Shown here: positions 1-9,818 of the stretch, one piece after another
Layout of the letters: each line of letters begins with the position of its first letter
Numbering within the stretch: position 1 is the stretch's first letter
Source of the DNA: Saprospiraceae bacterium
GTDB lineage: Bacteria; Bacteroidota; Bacteroidia; Chitinophagales; Saprospiraceae
NCBI GenBank assembly: GCA_016716185.1
Contig: JADJWV010000002.1
Coordinates: 1,402,501-1,466,500 of the forward strand
DNA length: 64,000 bases
Reading direction: 5' to 3'
The notes under the pieces: generated by a model
The model's database searches: none
Seen by the model: the letters and a program-made list of their open reading frames with translations, nothing else
What the model was told of the DNA's origin: nothing
Program-made: the position numbers and the translations under genes

Positions 1-1232
1 CTAAAGTTATCTCAACAAACCGGGGAACCACGCTTCAGGAAGGCGAAGCCCAGGTATGGACTGTTGAACATGTTTTGTCGGCGTTGGTAGGATTACAGAT
101 CGATAATATTCTGATCCTTTTGAACGGCCCTGAAATTCCCATTAAGGACGGCAGTGCAATCGACTTTGTTAACGCTTTGGAATCGGCTGGCAGAGTTTAC
201 CAGGATGCCACAAGGGAGTATTTTAAAATTACAGAGCCCATTTCTTTTGAAGACCCGGAAACCGGAGCAGAATTTTTAGCAATGCCATCCGACAAGCTGG
301 AAGTTACCACCATGATCGATTTTCATTCGAAGATCATCGCACCACAATATGCCAGCCTGGATCGCATAGAAGATTACAAAACGGAAATAGCTCCTTGCAG
401 AACTTTTGTTTTTCTTCACGAACTCGAAAAACTGATCGATCAAAATTTGATTAAAGGTGGTGATTTGAATAATGCCATCGTCATCGTCGACCGGATGATG
501 AATCAGGAGGAGTTGGATCAACTGGCGAGGAAACTAAACAAGCCCAGTGTCAAAGTTGAAAAAGAAGGGGTGTTGAATACTATCAAATTGTATTTCGACA
601 ACGAGCCCGCGCGGCACAAATTGCTGGATGTGCTCGGAGATCTTGCGCTGGTTGGTAAGCCCATTATAGGAAACATCCTCACCAAGAAACCCGGGCATAA
701 ACTCAACGTAGAGTTTGCCAAGATTCTCAAGAAAAAAATGATCGAGCAACGCCGATTGTCGGGGATGCCTGTTTATGATCCCGACAAACCCGCAGTTTAC
801 GATATCGAGCAAATAAAAGGCTTGTTGCCCCACCGGTATCCTTTTTTATTGCTGGATAAGGTCATCGAGCTGAGTGAAAAACAAGTTGTTGGAATTAAAA
901 ATATTACCGGCAATGAAGCTTTTTTTGAAGGCCATTTTCCTGGGAATCCCGTTTTTCCCGGGGTGCTTCAAATTGAAGCATTGGCCCAAACGGGAGGCAT
1001 TTTGGCATTATCGAGCGTAGAAGACAAGGGGCAGTGGGATACCTATTTTCTAAAAATAGACAATGCCAGATTCAAGCAAAAAGTAGTACCCGGGGATACC
1101 TTAATTCTTAAAATGGAATTGGCCGCCCCTATCAGAAGAGGAATTGTTCAAATGCTTGGCACGGCTTATGTAGGAAGTAAAGTGGTTTGTGAAGCCGACT
1201 TAACCGCACAAATCGCGAAAAGAGGAACATGA
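1..1232 (+). CDS. lpxC-fabZ: Bifunctional UDP-3-O-acyl-N-acetylglucosamine deacetylase / 3-hydroxyacyl-ACP dehydratase (5' truncated)
   Basis: The gene enters from outside the window and is open from base 3 (the first Leu/Met-like start, TTG at 75, is internal). The N-terminal part is LpxC, the zinc deacetylase that commits lipid A synthesis: RGTTLQ and the zinc His in TVEHVLSAL (nt 63-83) come first, then the second zinc site HKLLDVLGD (His and Asp) and the catalytic His of KPGHKLN. From about nt 795 a complete FabZ hot-dog domain follows, with the catalytic His in LLPHRYPF and Glu in GVLQIEALAQ. This LpxC-FabZ fusion is typical of Bacteroidota. The stop overlaps the lpxA start (ATGA), so both are translated together in the cytoplasm. 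Probably only the first 70-80 residues lie outside the window. Confidence 0.97.
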   Translation, partial: KVISTNRGTTLQEGEAQVWTVEHVLSALVGLQIDNILILLNGPEIPIKDGSAIDFVNALESAGRVYQDATREYFKITEPISFEDPETGAEFLAMPSDKLEVTTMIDFHSKIIAPQYASLDRIEDYKTEIAPCRTFVFLHELEKLIDQNLIKGGDLNNAIVIVDRMMNQEELDQLARKLNKPSVKVEKEGVLNTIKLYFDNEPARHKLLDVLGDLALVGKPIIGNILTKKPGHKLNVEFAKILKKKMIEQRRLSGMPVYDPDKPAVYDIEQIKGLLPHRYPFLLLDKVIELSEKQVVGIKNITGNEAFFEGHFPGNPVFPGVLQIEALAQTGGILALSSVEDKGQWDTYFLKIDNARFKQKVVPGDTLILKMELAAPIRRGIVQMLGTAYVGSKVVCEADLTAQIAKRGT

Positions 1233-2008
1233 ATTTAGTTCAGAGTAACATTCATCCCAATGCCAAAATTGGTCAGGGAACTGTCGTTGAGCCTTTTGCA
1301 ACCATCCAGGGGGATGTGATCATTGGCGAAAACTGCTGGATCGGTCCATATGTAACGATCATGGATGGCAGTAGAATTGGCAATAATTGCAAGGTCTTTC
1401 CCGGAGCTGTTGTTGGAGCCATTCCGCAAGATCTCAAATACGCAGGAGAAAACAGCTTGCTCGAGGTTGGAGATTATACGGTGATTCGCGAATGTTGTAC
1501 GCTCAACAGAGGAACAAAAGCTGCCATGACCACCAAGGTTGGATCCCGATGCCTGTTGATGGCCTATGTGCATGTTGCGCACGATTGTTTGGTTGGTAAT
1601 AACGTCATCCTGGCAAACAGTGTCAATCTGGCCGGGCATATTGAAATTGAGGATCACGCAATTGTTGGAGGGATGTCGGCCATACACCAATTTGTTAAAA
1701 TAGGGGCCCATGCCATGATCGGAGGAGGTTCTCTGGTTATGAAAGACGTGCCACCGTTTACCAAAGCTGCTAGAGATCCTCTTTCTTATGAGGGGATTAA
1801 TTCTATTGGATTAAAAAGAAGAGGTTTTTCTGTTGATCAGGTGAATCGCATTCACGAGATATACAGGTACATGTTTGTAAAATTCAAGAACATCGGCAAA
1901 GCGATCAAAGCAATAGAAGTGGAACTCCCTGATTCTCCTGAAAAGGACACCATTCTTGAATTTGTCAGAAATTCGAGCCGTGGGCTGATGAAAGGCTACA
2001 GAAGTTAA
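1229..2008 (+). CDS. lpxA: Acyl-ACP--UDP-N-acetylglucosamine O-acyltransferase
   Basis: LpxA transfers a 3-hydroxyacyl chain to UDP-GlcNAc, the first step of lipid A synthesis. The 259-residue protein has normal family length. Its first two thirds are hexapeptide repeats (IGQGTV, VIIGENCWIG, IGNNCKV) that form a left-handed beta helix. The catalytic His is H118 in HVAHDC, matching the AHDC motif of the family. The C-terminal third (from about 190) is the helical acceptor-binding domain. The ATG overlaps the lpxC-fabZ stop by 4 nt, and an ABC ATPase gene follows after 5 nt, so the three form one operon. Confidence 0.97.
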   Translation: MNLVQSNIHPNAKIGQGTVVEPFATIQGDVIIGENCWIGPYVTIMDGSRIGNNCKVFPGAVVGAIPQDLKYAGENSLLEVGDYTVIRECCTLNRGTKAAMTTKVGSRCLLMAYVHVAHDCLVGNNVILANSVNLAGHIEIEDHAIVGGMSAIHQFVKIGAHAMIGGGSLVMKDVPPFTKAARDPLSYEGINSIGLKRRGFSVDQVNRIHEIYRYMFVKFKNIGKAIKAIEVELPDSPEKDTILEFVRNSSRGLMKGYRS

Positions 2009-2013
2009 ACGGC

Positions 2014-2646
2014 ATGCACATCCGCATTGACCAATTGTACAAAAGGTTTCAACAGCAATGGGTGCTCCGAAACATCCAATACGATTTTGAAAGTTCAAAA
2101 ATTTACGGAATTGCCGGCCCCAACGGTTCCGGGAAGTCTACCTTACTTCAAATTCTGGCTGGATTGATCCCTCCTTCTCGAGGGAAGGTAATGTATGTGA
2201 ACGGCAATCAAATTTTGCCGGAGGATCTGTGGTTCCGGGAACTGAGCTATGCGGCTCCCTATGCAGAGGTTTATGATTATTTTACCGTAGGTGAGTTATT
2301 AAAACACCATAAAAAGTTCAGGAAGTTGAATATCGACATGAATGAAGAGGAATTTGTGGATCTCTGCTATTTGAAAGGCCATGAGAAAAAGTGGATCAAA
2401 TCGTATTCTTCCGGGATGAAACAACGACTCAGGCTTGCTTTGGCCATCTTGAGCAGAAGTCGGGTGTTGTTGCTCGATGAGCCTTTGACGAACCTCGATG
2501 CGAAAGCCATAGAATGGTACCGGAATTTATTGGCTCAACATGGTCTTGCAAGAACGGTCATTATTGCTTCGAATGAAAGGGAAGATTTCGAAAATGCAGA
2601 TGGCGTATTAGACTTGATGCATTTTCAAACAAAGAATTCTGTCTGA
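2014..2646 (+). CDS. ABC transporter ATP-binding protein
   Basis: A 210-residue stand-alone ATPase domain. Walker A is GPNGSGKS (residues 35-42), the signature is YSSGMKQ (131-137) and Walker B with the catalytic Glu is VLLLDEP (151-157). Two usual residues are not seen: the Q-loop region reads SYAAPYAE without Gln, and the switch His is replaced by Asn (IIASNERED, N187). No permease gene lies next to it in the window. It follows lpxA by 5 nt, which suggests a role tied to envelope lipid synthesis or transport, but the substrate cannot be named. It is shorter than LptB (about 240), so lptB is not claimed. Confidence 0.85.
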   Translation: MHIRIDQLYKRFQQQWVLRNIQYDFESSKIYGIAGPNGSGKSTLLQILAGLIPPSRGKVMYVNGNQILPEDLWFRELSYAAPYAEVYDYFTVGELLKHHKKFRKLNIDMNEEEFVDLCYLKGHEKKWIKSYSSGMKQRLRLALAILSRSRVLLLDEPLTNLDAKAIEWYRNLLAQHGLARTVIIASNEREDFENADGVLDLMHFQTKNSV

Positions 2647-2719
2647 TGAATTTTGTGAATCCTTTTAAATTTGTGCGCTGTTCCGGGTTATAAGCTGAAT
2701 CTCCCCCGGATAAATAAAT

Positions 2720-2791
2720 GGCCCGGTAGTTCAATGGATAGAATAGAAGTTTCCTAAACTTTAGATACAAGTTCGATTCTTGTCCGGGCTA
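2720..2791 (+). tRNA. tRNA-Arg (anticodon CCU)
   Basis: The full cloverleaf can be folded by hand. The acceptor stem is GGCCCGG with CCGGGCT (one G-U at the end pair), the D arm GTTC/GAAT, the anticodon stem GAAGT/ACTTT with loop TTCCTAA (anticodon CCT, reading AGG), and the T arm ACAAG/CTTGT with loop TTCGATT. The discriminator is A, and CCA is not encoded. A possible -7 element TAAATTTG lies at 2666-2673. Confidence 0.93.
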
Positions 2792-3152
2792 CATTTCCAG
2801 GAAAGGTTTAAAGGCAAAAGAGCTCTAATGATTATAAAAGAAAAAGTTTGTATGATGCTCTTAATACCTGCACAATGTTTAAAGGAGCTTTATTTTTAAA
2901 TATGTACTTTTATCAATGATCCATCAGTTTTATTCCATTTAAATTGATACTAACATTTGTAAGCGATGCTAAATTGGATTCAAAGAGAACCTGTTAAAAC
3001 TTGCTATTTTGAAATTATTAATAAAGTAAGCTTATAAATTCACATTTTCGGTACTCTTATAAGCTCCATTTGATTATTCCTTGAATTGTTAAAATTTTCG
3101 CCTGGTATAGTCAAACATAGCATTTCATTCCCGGGCTGATTATCTTTACCGC
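2792..3152. other. Intergenic region without recognised gene
   Basis: An AT-rich 361-base spacer between the tRNA and a secreted-protein gene. No ORF with coding character, no strong hairpin and no tRNA was seen. A TAnnTTTG-like element (TATCTTTA) sits about 5 bases before the next start codon. Confidence 0.6.
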
Positions 3153-5240
3153 ATGGTAATGTATAATCTCTCTCTCAGAGGCCTGATCCTGATGGCTTTT
3201 ATGTTCTTATTTATTAGTTTGGATGCGCAGTATTATCTGCTTCCCCCTGTTCAAAACGGCAAAAACCCAGGTGATCTGAATAAAGATGCAGAACTGCCTC
3301 AAAATGGCGGACTCACAGCTGGTTGGATGACCATCTTGCAGGGACCCCAGGCTTCCGGTAATTGGTCTGCAACCTTCCAGGTACCATTTAAATTTTATTT
3401 TAACGGCGCTCTGGTGCGAAATTACAAGGCATCCACAAGCGGTGTTTTGACGTTTAATACGCGCACCAGCTTAAGGGTGGATTCAAACAACATTGCACTT
3501 CCCACGTCCAGGATTCCAGACAGTTCGATTTGTATCTGGGGACTACGTGCTTTACAGGGTGATTATATTGTGATAAGGACTTTTGGGAAAGAACCGCATA
3601 GACAACTCTGGATTTCATACAATTCATTTAGCGAGCACAATCTAAAATCCGGTGGACATATTTATGTTTCTATCGTGCTTGAGGAAACCACCAATAAAAT
3701 ATTCCTGGTAGATCAACGCACGGTTTGCCGGCAAAACAATGTGGATTGTACCGATAAAACAAATCTGACGTTGGGCATTCAGATCGATTCAACCCTGGCA
3801 TACATGGTACCCGGGTCTCCCGATTATTCCAGTGAAAATCAAAACCTGCCAACCACCGAGGATAATGTCTATTACGAGTTTATTCCCGGACAGCAACCTG
3901 ATCTCGATGTTGAAAGGCAAAGTCAGCAATTCAAAGATTATTATCTATTCAGAGAATTTCCAATTGACCTTGTCGGACGTTTTAAAAACATTGGTAAAAA
4001 TCCGATTCAGAAACTAAGCTACCATTACCAGGTCGGTAATGGACCTGTTTTTGATGCACAAATAAGCGGATTGAACATTGCTCCATTAGAAGAATTCACG
4101 CTTACGCATCCAACTGCTTTGCAAAATACATTTACAGGATTCGCTTTGGTAAATGTCAGGTCTTGGATTGGACAAATCAATGATCAACCAGCAATTCTGC
4201 CATCAGACGACACCTTGAGTTCTCAATTTATCGTCAACGATACTTTTTTTAACAGGGTGCTCATGCACGAGTACTTTGCATCTCCTACATCGATGCAGAG
4301 TCGTTCCGGATATGATACCATTTCAAAAATATTCAATCAGAATCTGGGGTTGTTCGCGTTGCTCAGATATCCAATGGCCAGTCCTCAGGGAGGAGATCCT
4401 TATCATACGATTGAAGCTGCTTCAAGAGGCAGATATTACAATATAGGAAACAATGCCATTCCTTCCCTGGTCATTGATGGGGCTACAGGCAACAGTGCAT
4501 TAAGTTATACTGATGAAAGTTTCCTTTCGCTTCAATCAATTCCTTCATTTTTCCAGGTTTTGCCAAAAGGATCTGTAAAAGGTCAGCAAATTGAAGTGGA
4601 AGTTGAAATAAAAGGGGAAGCCCCAATAAACAGTGCGTCAAAACTTTTTGTAGCGATCAGCGAAAAGCAATCCACTAAAAACATGAAAAGTAATGGAGAA
4701 ACCGTTTTTTATCATGTATTAAAGAAATTTTTACCGGATACAGCAGGATTTGTCATTCCCAAAATCCAGGGAGATACCAACATCATCTATAACTTTAGCT
4801 GGTTGGTTCCAGGCAATTACCGACTTCCCATTGATGGTCGAACAGCCAACATGATCAACCTGGAGACAGAACATTGTATTGAAGATTTTTCTAATCTCGA
4901 GGTCATAGCCTGGATCCAGGAAAACGACAAGAACATCTTGCAAGCAGGATCCTCAGATTTGAGTTATACCGTTTCTACTGGCGATGAGCGTTTGGATGAG
5001 CCATTTTTAGTGTATCCAAATCCGGCAAAAAATGAACTTATTGTTGTTTTGCAGAACATGAATGTAGGCCATCCATTGGAATTGGTGGTGACAGATACTC
5101 AGGGAAGACCCGTATTGAGAGAGTCGCTTCAAAATGATGTTACCAGGATTCAAACTAACGAATGGCCAAACGGATTTTATGTGTTGATGGCAAAAGGAGT
5201 CCAGGGAAATTTTATGGACAAGGTATTGATAGCAAGATAA
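3153..5240 (+). CDS. Secreted T9SS type A cargo with Omp28-like (thioredoxin-fold) domain
   Basis: A 695-residue exported protein. The N-terminus has a signal peptide ending near LDAQ (about residue 25); the second Met (nt 3159) is an equally possible start. The last 80 residues are a T9SS type A sorting domain: VYPNPAKNEL, a central VVTDTQGRPV strand, then WPNGFYVL and a final KVLIAR. A middle segment (VLMHEYFASP, then GRYYNIGNNAIPSLVIDG) resembles Omp28-type outer-membrane proteins, whose thioredoxin-like domain pairs an N-terminal CxxC with a cis-Pro strand. Here the CxxC position reads SPTSM, so no redox Cys pair is present. It is therefore probably a structural or binding protein on the cell surface. 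It stands alone, with long spacers on both sides. Confidence 0.8.
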   Translation: MVMYNLSLRGLILMAFMFLFISLDAQYYLLPPVQNGKNPGDLNKDAELPQNGGLTAGWMTILQGPQASGNWSATFQVPFKFYFNGALVRNYKASTSGVLTFNTRTSLRVDSNNIALPTSRIPDSSICIWGLRALQGDYIVIRTFGKEPHRQLWISYNSFSEHNLKSGGHIYVSIVLEETTNKIFLVDQRTVCRQNNVDCTDKTNLTLGIQIDSTLAYMVPGSPDYSSENQNLPTTEDNVYYEFIPGQQPDLDVERQSQQFKDYYLFREFPIDLVGRFKNIGKNPIQKLSYHYQVGNGPVFDAQISGLNIAPLEEFTLTHPTALQNTFTGFALVNVRSWIGQINDQPAILPSDDTLSSQFIVNDTFFNRVLMHEYFASPTSMQSRSGYDTISKIFNQNLGLFALLRYPMASPQGGDPYHTIEAASRGRYYNIGNNAIPSLVIDGATGNSALSYTDESFLSLQSIPSFFQVLPKGSVKGQQIEVEVEIKGEAPINSASKLFVAISEKQSTKNMKSNGETVFYHVLKKFLPDTAGFVIPKIQGDTNIIYNFSWLVPGNYRLPIDGRTANMINLETEHCIEDFSNLEVIAWIQENDKNILQAGSSDLSYTVSTGDERLDEPFLVYPNPAKNELIVVLQNMNVGHPLELVVTDTQGRPVLRESLQNDVTRIQTNEWPNGFYVLMAKGVQGNFMDKVLIAR

Positions 5241-5705
5241 ATCATTGTCCTAGTTAAATTTAATTTCAATTCTGACCGCTCAATATGTAAGGGTTTATTG
5301 CTATCCTGGTTCGATGTCAATTTTTCCAATTCATTAGTTGAATTGTTTCTAAAATTTTTTTTAGAAAGATAAATTTACCAACTATATCAAATTGTCTTGT
5401 GGATATTTGAAACAAATATGTTTATCCCAGTTGGTCAAGAGTGGTATAGAAAATAATCCTTATAAATATTTCAAGTCGTCTGAAGAAAAGCCAAAAATTA
5501 ATAAATCAACAAAGGATTTATAGGGCAGTTACAAATAAATGACATTTTAGTTCGGGCTGAGGTTGTGAATTACGCTATGGGAGTTCTCAATGATTTCATG
5601 TACAAAATGAAAACAGACAATACGATAACATACCATGCATTCAGGTTTTTACCTACTTACCTTTAACCAGTATACTTTTTGTCTTTCTCCTTAAGCTCCG
5701 ACTTC
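5241..5705. other. Intergenic region between convergent genes
   Basis: A 465-base AT-rich spacer between the 3' ends of two convergent genes. No convincing ORF, RNA gene or strong terminator hairpin was found. Confidence 0.6.
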
Positions 5706-6689
5706 TCAATCAAACGACTGATTCAATGTAGAAGCCATATCCACCATTTCCTGATATTCTTCAGGGGTGAGGCCATCCATGCAATAGTGGATTGGATTGA
5801 TAGCTTTTCCGTTTTGGCGAACCTCGTAGTGCAGATGTGGAGCTGTAGATGTGCCCGTGCTTCCTATGGTGCCGATCAGCTGACCTTTGATTACGCGTTC
5901 ACCCTGACGTACTTTGATTTCTTTCATGTGGGCATATAGCGTAGAAAATCCATGACCGTGATCGATCAGAATGCTTCTGCCGTAACCACTCTTTTTAGAT
6001 TCAATTTTTACGACTTTGCCGTTGCCTGTAGCCTGAATTTCAGTCCCTGCGGGTGCCGCAAAATCAATGCCTTCATGCATTTTGGAAACTTTATGAATAG
6101 GGTGGAGGCGAATTCCGTAACCGGACATCTGGCTCACACCGCGATTGAGTTTGTCGACACGTACTGGTTTGATGGACGGAATACTTTGGAAAAAGTCTTC
6201 CCGTTCTTTCATTTTCTTTTCAATCGCATCCAGAGAATTTGTTTGGATATAAAGCTGGCGCTCGAGTTTGCCAACTTTTCCTTTCAGATCTTTAAAAGTA
6301 TTTCCAGTCACCTTAAGACTTCCTGCAAGGGCATTGGGGTCGTGCCCGCCGATACCTCCTTCCCAAAGGTCCTTATCGATGGGGTCCATTCCAAACAACA
6401 CTCTGTGAACCTGCGCATCTCTGTTTTGAAGATTCCCCAAAACCTTATCCATGATTTCTATCTGGTCCTTCATGGTAAGCATTTGGTACTCGACCTGACT
6501 CAACTCTCTTTTTAAGGCTTTTTCTCGAGGCGATGGGAAAAATTCTGAGGTAAAGAAATAAATAAGAAAAGTTGTTACAATAACTGCGGATAAGAAAACC
6601 AGAACCCTCAGGACGTACGAAGTCCCGCTGAGTTTAACTTTCTCAAACTGAAGGGTTTGTGGATTATAAACGTATTTTTCAGATCTCAT
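5706..6689 (-). CDS. M23 family metallopeptidase (membrane-anchored cell-wall hydrolase)
   Basis: A 327-residue protein with a short cytoplasmic N-terminus, one membrane helix (about residues 27-47), a coiled-coil-rich periplasmic region (55-165) and a C-terminal LytM/M23 domain. The zinc ligands are visible: H205 and D209 in HEGID, and H285 and H287 in HLHYE. These enzymes cut peptidoglycan cross-bridges and act in growth or division; the intact motifs suggest activity. The layout matches the common Bacteroidota M23 proteins of about 325 residues. It is divergent from alaS with a 189-base shared upstream region. Confidence 0.93.
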   Translation of the reverse strand: MRSEKYVYNPQTLQFEKVKLSGTSYVLRVLVFLSAVIVTTFLIYFFTSEFFPSPREKALKRELSQVEYQMLTMKDQIEIMDKVLGNLQNRDAQVHRVLFGMDPIDKDLWEGGIGGHDPNALAGSLKVTGNTFKDLKGKVGKLERQLYIQTNSLDAIEKKMKEREDFFQSIPSIKPVRVDKLNRGVSQMSGYGIRLHPIHKVSKMHEGIDFAAPAGTEIQATGNGKVVKIESKKSGYGRSILIDHGHGFSTLYAHMKEIKVRQGERVIKGQLIGTIGSTGTSTAPHLHYEVRQNGKAINPIHYCMDGLTPEEYQEMVDMASTLNQSFD

Positions 6690-6878
6690 TAAAACCCGCC
6701 TGCGTTAAAAATACTAACTTTGCGATCCGATTACGCTCGCTTTGTTTGAATCATCAAAATTAATGATTTTTTGATAAACAGCCCTTGTTTGGACCTATAA
6801 AAAGTTTATAAATTCTTGTTAAATATATAATTATCAATAAATTAGCACTTTAAATATATATAATACTTTTAATATAAT

Positions 6879-9524
6879 ATGGATTCCCGTAACATTCGCC
6901 AAACATTTTTAGACTTTTTTGAAAAACATCAGCATAAAATTGTGCCCTCTGCTCCTATAGTGGTTAAAAATGACCCGACCTTGATGTTCACAAATGCGGG
7001 AATGAACCAATTTAAAGATTATTTTCTGGGGAATCAACAGGCACAGTATAAAAGGATTGCGGATAGTCAGAAATGTCTGAGAGTTAGCGGCAAACATAAT
7101 GATCTCGAAGAAGTCGGAACCGACGGTTACCATCATACGATGTTTGAAATGCTTGGTAACTGGTCCTTTGGCGACTATTTTAAAGAACAGGCGGTAGAAA
7201 TGGCCTGGAAACTACTTACAGAAGTCTATGGGCTTCAGAAAGACCGGTTGTATGTTTCTGTTTTTGGTGGCGATAACAAAGAAGGTCTTCAGCAAGACGA
7301 GGAAGCCATTTCCTGTTGGAAAAAATGGGTAGCCGAGGACAGGATCCTATGTTTTGGAAAAAAAGACAACTTTTGGGAAATGGGCGATACGGGTCCTTGC
7401 GGACCTTGTTCGGAAATTCATTACGATATCCGAAGTGATGATGAGCGCCGGAATGTCGAAGGAGCTGAACTCGTCAATGCGGGCACACCGGAAGTAATTG
7501 AAATCTGGAATCTCGTGTTTATTCAATTCAACAGAAAGGCCAACGGACAACTCGAAGAATTACCTGATAAACATATCGATACGGGAATGGGTTTTGAACG
7601 ACTGGCGATGGTCTTGCAGCATAAAAAGGCCAGTTACGACACAGATATTTTTAATCCATACATCAGATATATTTCAGAATTTACCGGAATTCCTTATGGA
7701 GCAAGCTATGATGCTGCGGCCCAATCAGATCTCGCCATGCGGGTTATCTCGGATCATATCCGTGCTGTATGTTTTGCAATTGCCGATGGAACATTGCCTT
7801 CCAACACAGGTCCCGGGTATGTGATTCGCAGGATCTTAAGAAGAGCCGTGAGGTATTCCTATTCATTCCTCAACATTAAAGATCCGTTCCTTTTCAGGTT
7901 GGTTCCTATTTTGGTCGATCAGATGGGGGATGTTTATAACGAACTTAAAGCTCAGATCAAACTCATTGGGAATGTACTCATGGAAGAAGAAGCTTCCTTT
8001 CTAAGAACCCTGGAAGGTGGTTTGCGAAAACTAGAAGTTATAGATAAATCTTCCGGAAAAATATCCGGCAAACTTGCGTTTGAACTTTACGATACTTACG
8101 GTTTTCCATTTGACCTGACCCAATTGATTGCCAGGGAGAATCATTGTATTGTTGATGAGAGCGAATTCAATGAAGCCATGCTTCAACAAAAAGAGAGGTC
8201 CCGATCTGATGCAAAAAAAGAATATTCAGATTGGAATGTGGTCCACGATGGCAGCACCCATTTTGTAGGGTATGATACCGACACCGTTGAATCGACAAAA
8301 CTCCTGCGATGGAGAAAGTTGGACATAAAAGGACAGACTGTTTATCAAATGGTATTTGAAACCACACCTTTTTATCCGGAAGGTGGAGGACAGGTTGGCG
8401 ATACCGGTATAGCAGTTTTTGAGGATGCTGTAATTGAGATTTCCGATACCGTCAAAGAAAATGAACTCATACTTCATGTAGCTAGCAGTCTGCCACAAAA
8501 ATTGGATCAAACTGTTGGTTTGAAAATAAACGCATACCGGAGAAATCTGATTGAAAACAACCACAGTGCAACACATTTGCTTCATGCAGCTTTGAGGAAA
8601 GTCCTGGGTAGTCATGTGCAGCAGAGAGGTTCACTGGTTCAGGATGGATATTTGAGATTCGACTTTTCACATTTTCAAAAAATGGATGAAGAATCTATTC
8701 TCCATGTTGAACGTCTGGTCAATGAAAAAATCAGAGAAAACATTGTCAGGGAAGAACGAAGATCTGCTCCTATAGAAGAAGCTAAAAGTTCCGGAGCGAT
8801 GATGCTTTTTGGTGAAAAGTATGGAGAAAAAGTTCGAATGATCACATTTGACCCTTCTTATTCGATAGAATTATGTGGGGGTTGCCATGTAGATACAACC
8901 GGACAGATTGGATTCTTTAAAATTGTTTCGGAAACAGCGATTGCAGCAGGCATAAGAAGAATAGAGGCAGTTACATCGGTTGAAGCCGAAAAGTTGATCT
9001 ATGAGCAATTTAAGCAAATGCATGAAATCCGGAACTTATTGAAAAATCCGAAAGAACCCGTTGAAGCTTTACAGCAATTGCTCGACGAACATAAAACTTT
9101 AAACAAACAAATACAAGAACTCAAAGAAACTCAGGCCGCTGTTTTAAAGCAACAGTTGATAACGAAAAGTGAAAAAATGGGTGGAATCAGGACTTTGTTT
9201 GAATGCATTACGATTGACGATGGCAAAATTGCAAAGGCCTTGATTTATCAACTTGGGAAGGAAATGGAACCAGCGGTTGTGGTTTTTGGTTTTGTTGAAA
9301 ACGATAAACCACAGTTGATGTGTTTGATATCAGATTCCTTGGTTAAATCTCATGGTTTAAATGCATCTCTATGGATCCGGGAGGCAGCCAAAGAAATTGA
9401 AGGCGGCGGCGGAGGTCAGGCATTTTTTGCTACGGCTGGTGGAAAAAAAGTGGTTGGACTGGAACAAGCCATCCTGAAAGCAAAACAGATCATTAGTGCC
9501 CAACTTAGCAATTTGAATTCATGA
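6879..9524 (+). CDS. alaS: Alanine--tRNA ligase
   Basis: AlaRS charges tRNA-Ala. At 881 residues it has full family length. The N-terminal class II catalytic core is complete (MFTNAGMNQFK, HHTMFEMLGNWSFGDY, and DTGPCGPCSEIHYD). The editing domain carries the zinc set HSATHLLHAAL and CGGCHVDTTGQIG, and the C-terminal DHHA1 domain ends with the Gly-rich GGGGGGQA segment. The ATG at 6879 places the conserved RQTFLDFF start motif at the right distance. The stop overlaps the next gene (ATGA), a small membrane protein. Confidence 0.98.
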   Translation: MDSRNIRQTFLDFFEKHQHKIVPSAPIVVKNDPTLMFTNAGMNQFKDYFLGNQQAQYKRIADSQKCLRVSGKHNDLEEVGTDGYHHTMFEMLGNWSFGDYFKEQAVEMAWKLLTEVYGLQKDRLYVSVFGGDNKEGLQQDEEAISCWKKWVAEDRILCFGKKDNFWEMGDTGPCGPCSEIHYDIRSDDERRNVEGAELVNAGTPEVIEIWNLVFIQFNRKANGQLEELPDKHIDTGMGFERLAMVLQHKKASYDTDIFNPYIRYISEFTGIPYGASYDAAAQSDLAMRVISDHIRAVCFAIADGTLPSNTGPGYVIRRILRRAVRYSYSFLNIKDPFLFRLVPILVDQMGDVYNELKAQIKLIGNVLMEEEASFLRTLEGGLRKLEVIDKSSGKISGKLAFELYDTYGFPFDLTQLIARENHCIVDESEFNEAMLQQKERSRSDAKKEYSDWNVVHDGSTHFVGYDTDTVESTKLLRWRKLDIKGQTVYQMVFETTPFYPEGGGQVGDTGIAVFEDAVIEISDTVKENELILHVASSLPQKLDQTVGLKINAYRRNLIENNHSATHLLHAALRKVLGSHVQQRGSLVQDGYLRFDFSHFQKMDEESILHVERLVNEKIRENIVREERRSAPIEEAKSSGAMMLFGEKYGEKVRMITFDPSYSIELCGGCHVDTTGQIGFFKIVSETAIAAGIRRIEAVTSVEAEKLIYEQFKQMHEIRNLLKNPKEPVEALQQLLDEHKTLNKQIQELKETQAAVLKQQLITKSEKMGGIRTLFECITIDDGKIAKALIYQLGKEMEPAVVVFGFVENDKPQLMCLISDSLVKSHGLNASLWIREAAKEIEGGGGGQAFFATAGGKKVVGLEQAILKAKQIISAQLSNLNS

Positions 9525-9814
9525 TAAAAGCGATCGTTTATATCTTTTGCATATTTGCATTGTTTGTCGGATTCAACATGTATATCCGTATAAAAACGTT
9601 TAAATTTTACAGACAGCTGGTCGACCGGCGAATTCAGTTTCATTTTAAAGATATCTTCAGCTCGCGCAGGTGGGGGCAAGTATTAGAACACTATCCAAAG
9701 GATGTAGAACTTCTGAATCAATTCAGAAGGCATATGCTTACCACCGGAGTGTTGTTTGTAGGTGTTATAGTAGCTGTCCTGGTTTTACTTTTTTTGATGA
9801 GAAACATCCGTTAG
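9521..9814 (+). CDS. Small membrane protein, function unknown
   Basis: A 97-residue protein with two predicted membrane helices (about residues 2-20 and 72-91) and a charged, basic central segment. The ATG overlaps the alaS stop by 4 nt, and the oxidoreductase gene follows 4 nt after its stop, so it is cotranscribed. I recognise no named family, but the even hydrophobic pattern and tight coupling support a real gene. Nothing points to a specific role. Confidence 0.75.
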   Translation: MIKAIVYIFCIFALFVGFNMYIRIKTFKFYRQLVDRRIQFHFKDIFSSRRWGQVLEHYPKDVELLNQFRRHMLTTGVLFVGVIVAVLVLLFLMRNIR

Positions 9815-9818
9815 TTTC

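Noticed and set aside
1235..1711. 158-codon minus-strand ORF inside lpxA
   Set aside because: Antisense shadow of lpxA; no known features.
5952..6515. 187-codon plus-strand ORF opposite the M23 peptidase gene
   Set aside because: Antisense shadow of a gene with full domain evidence.
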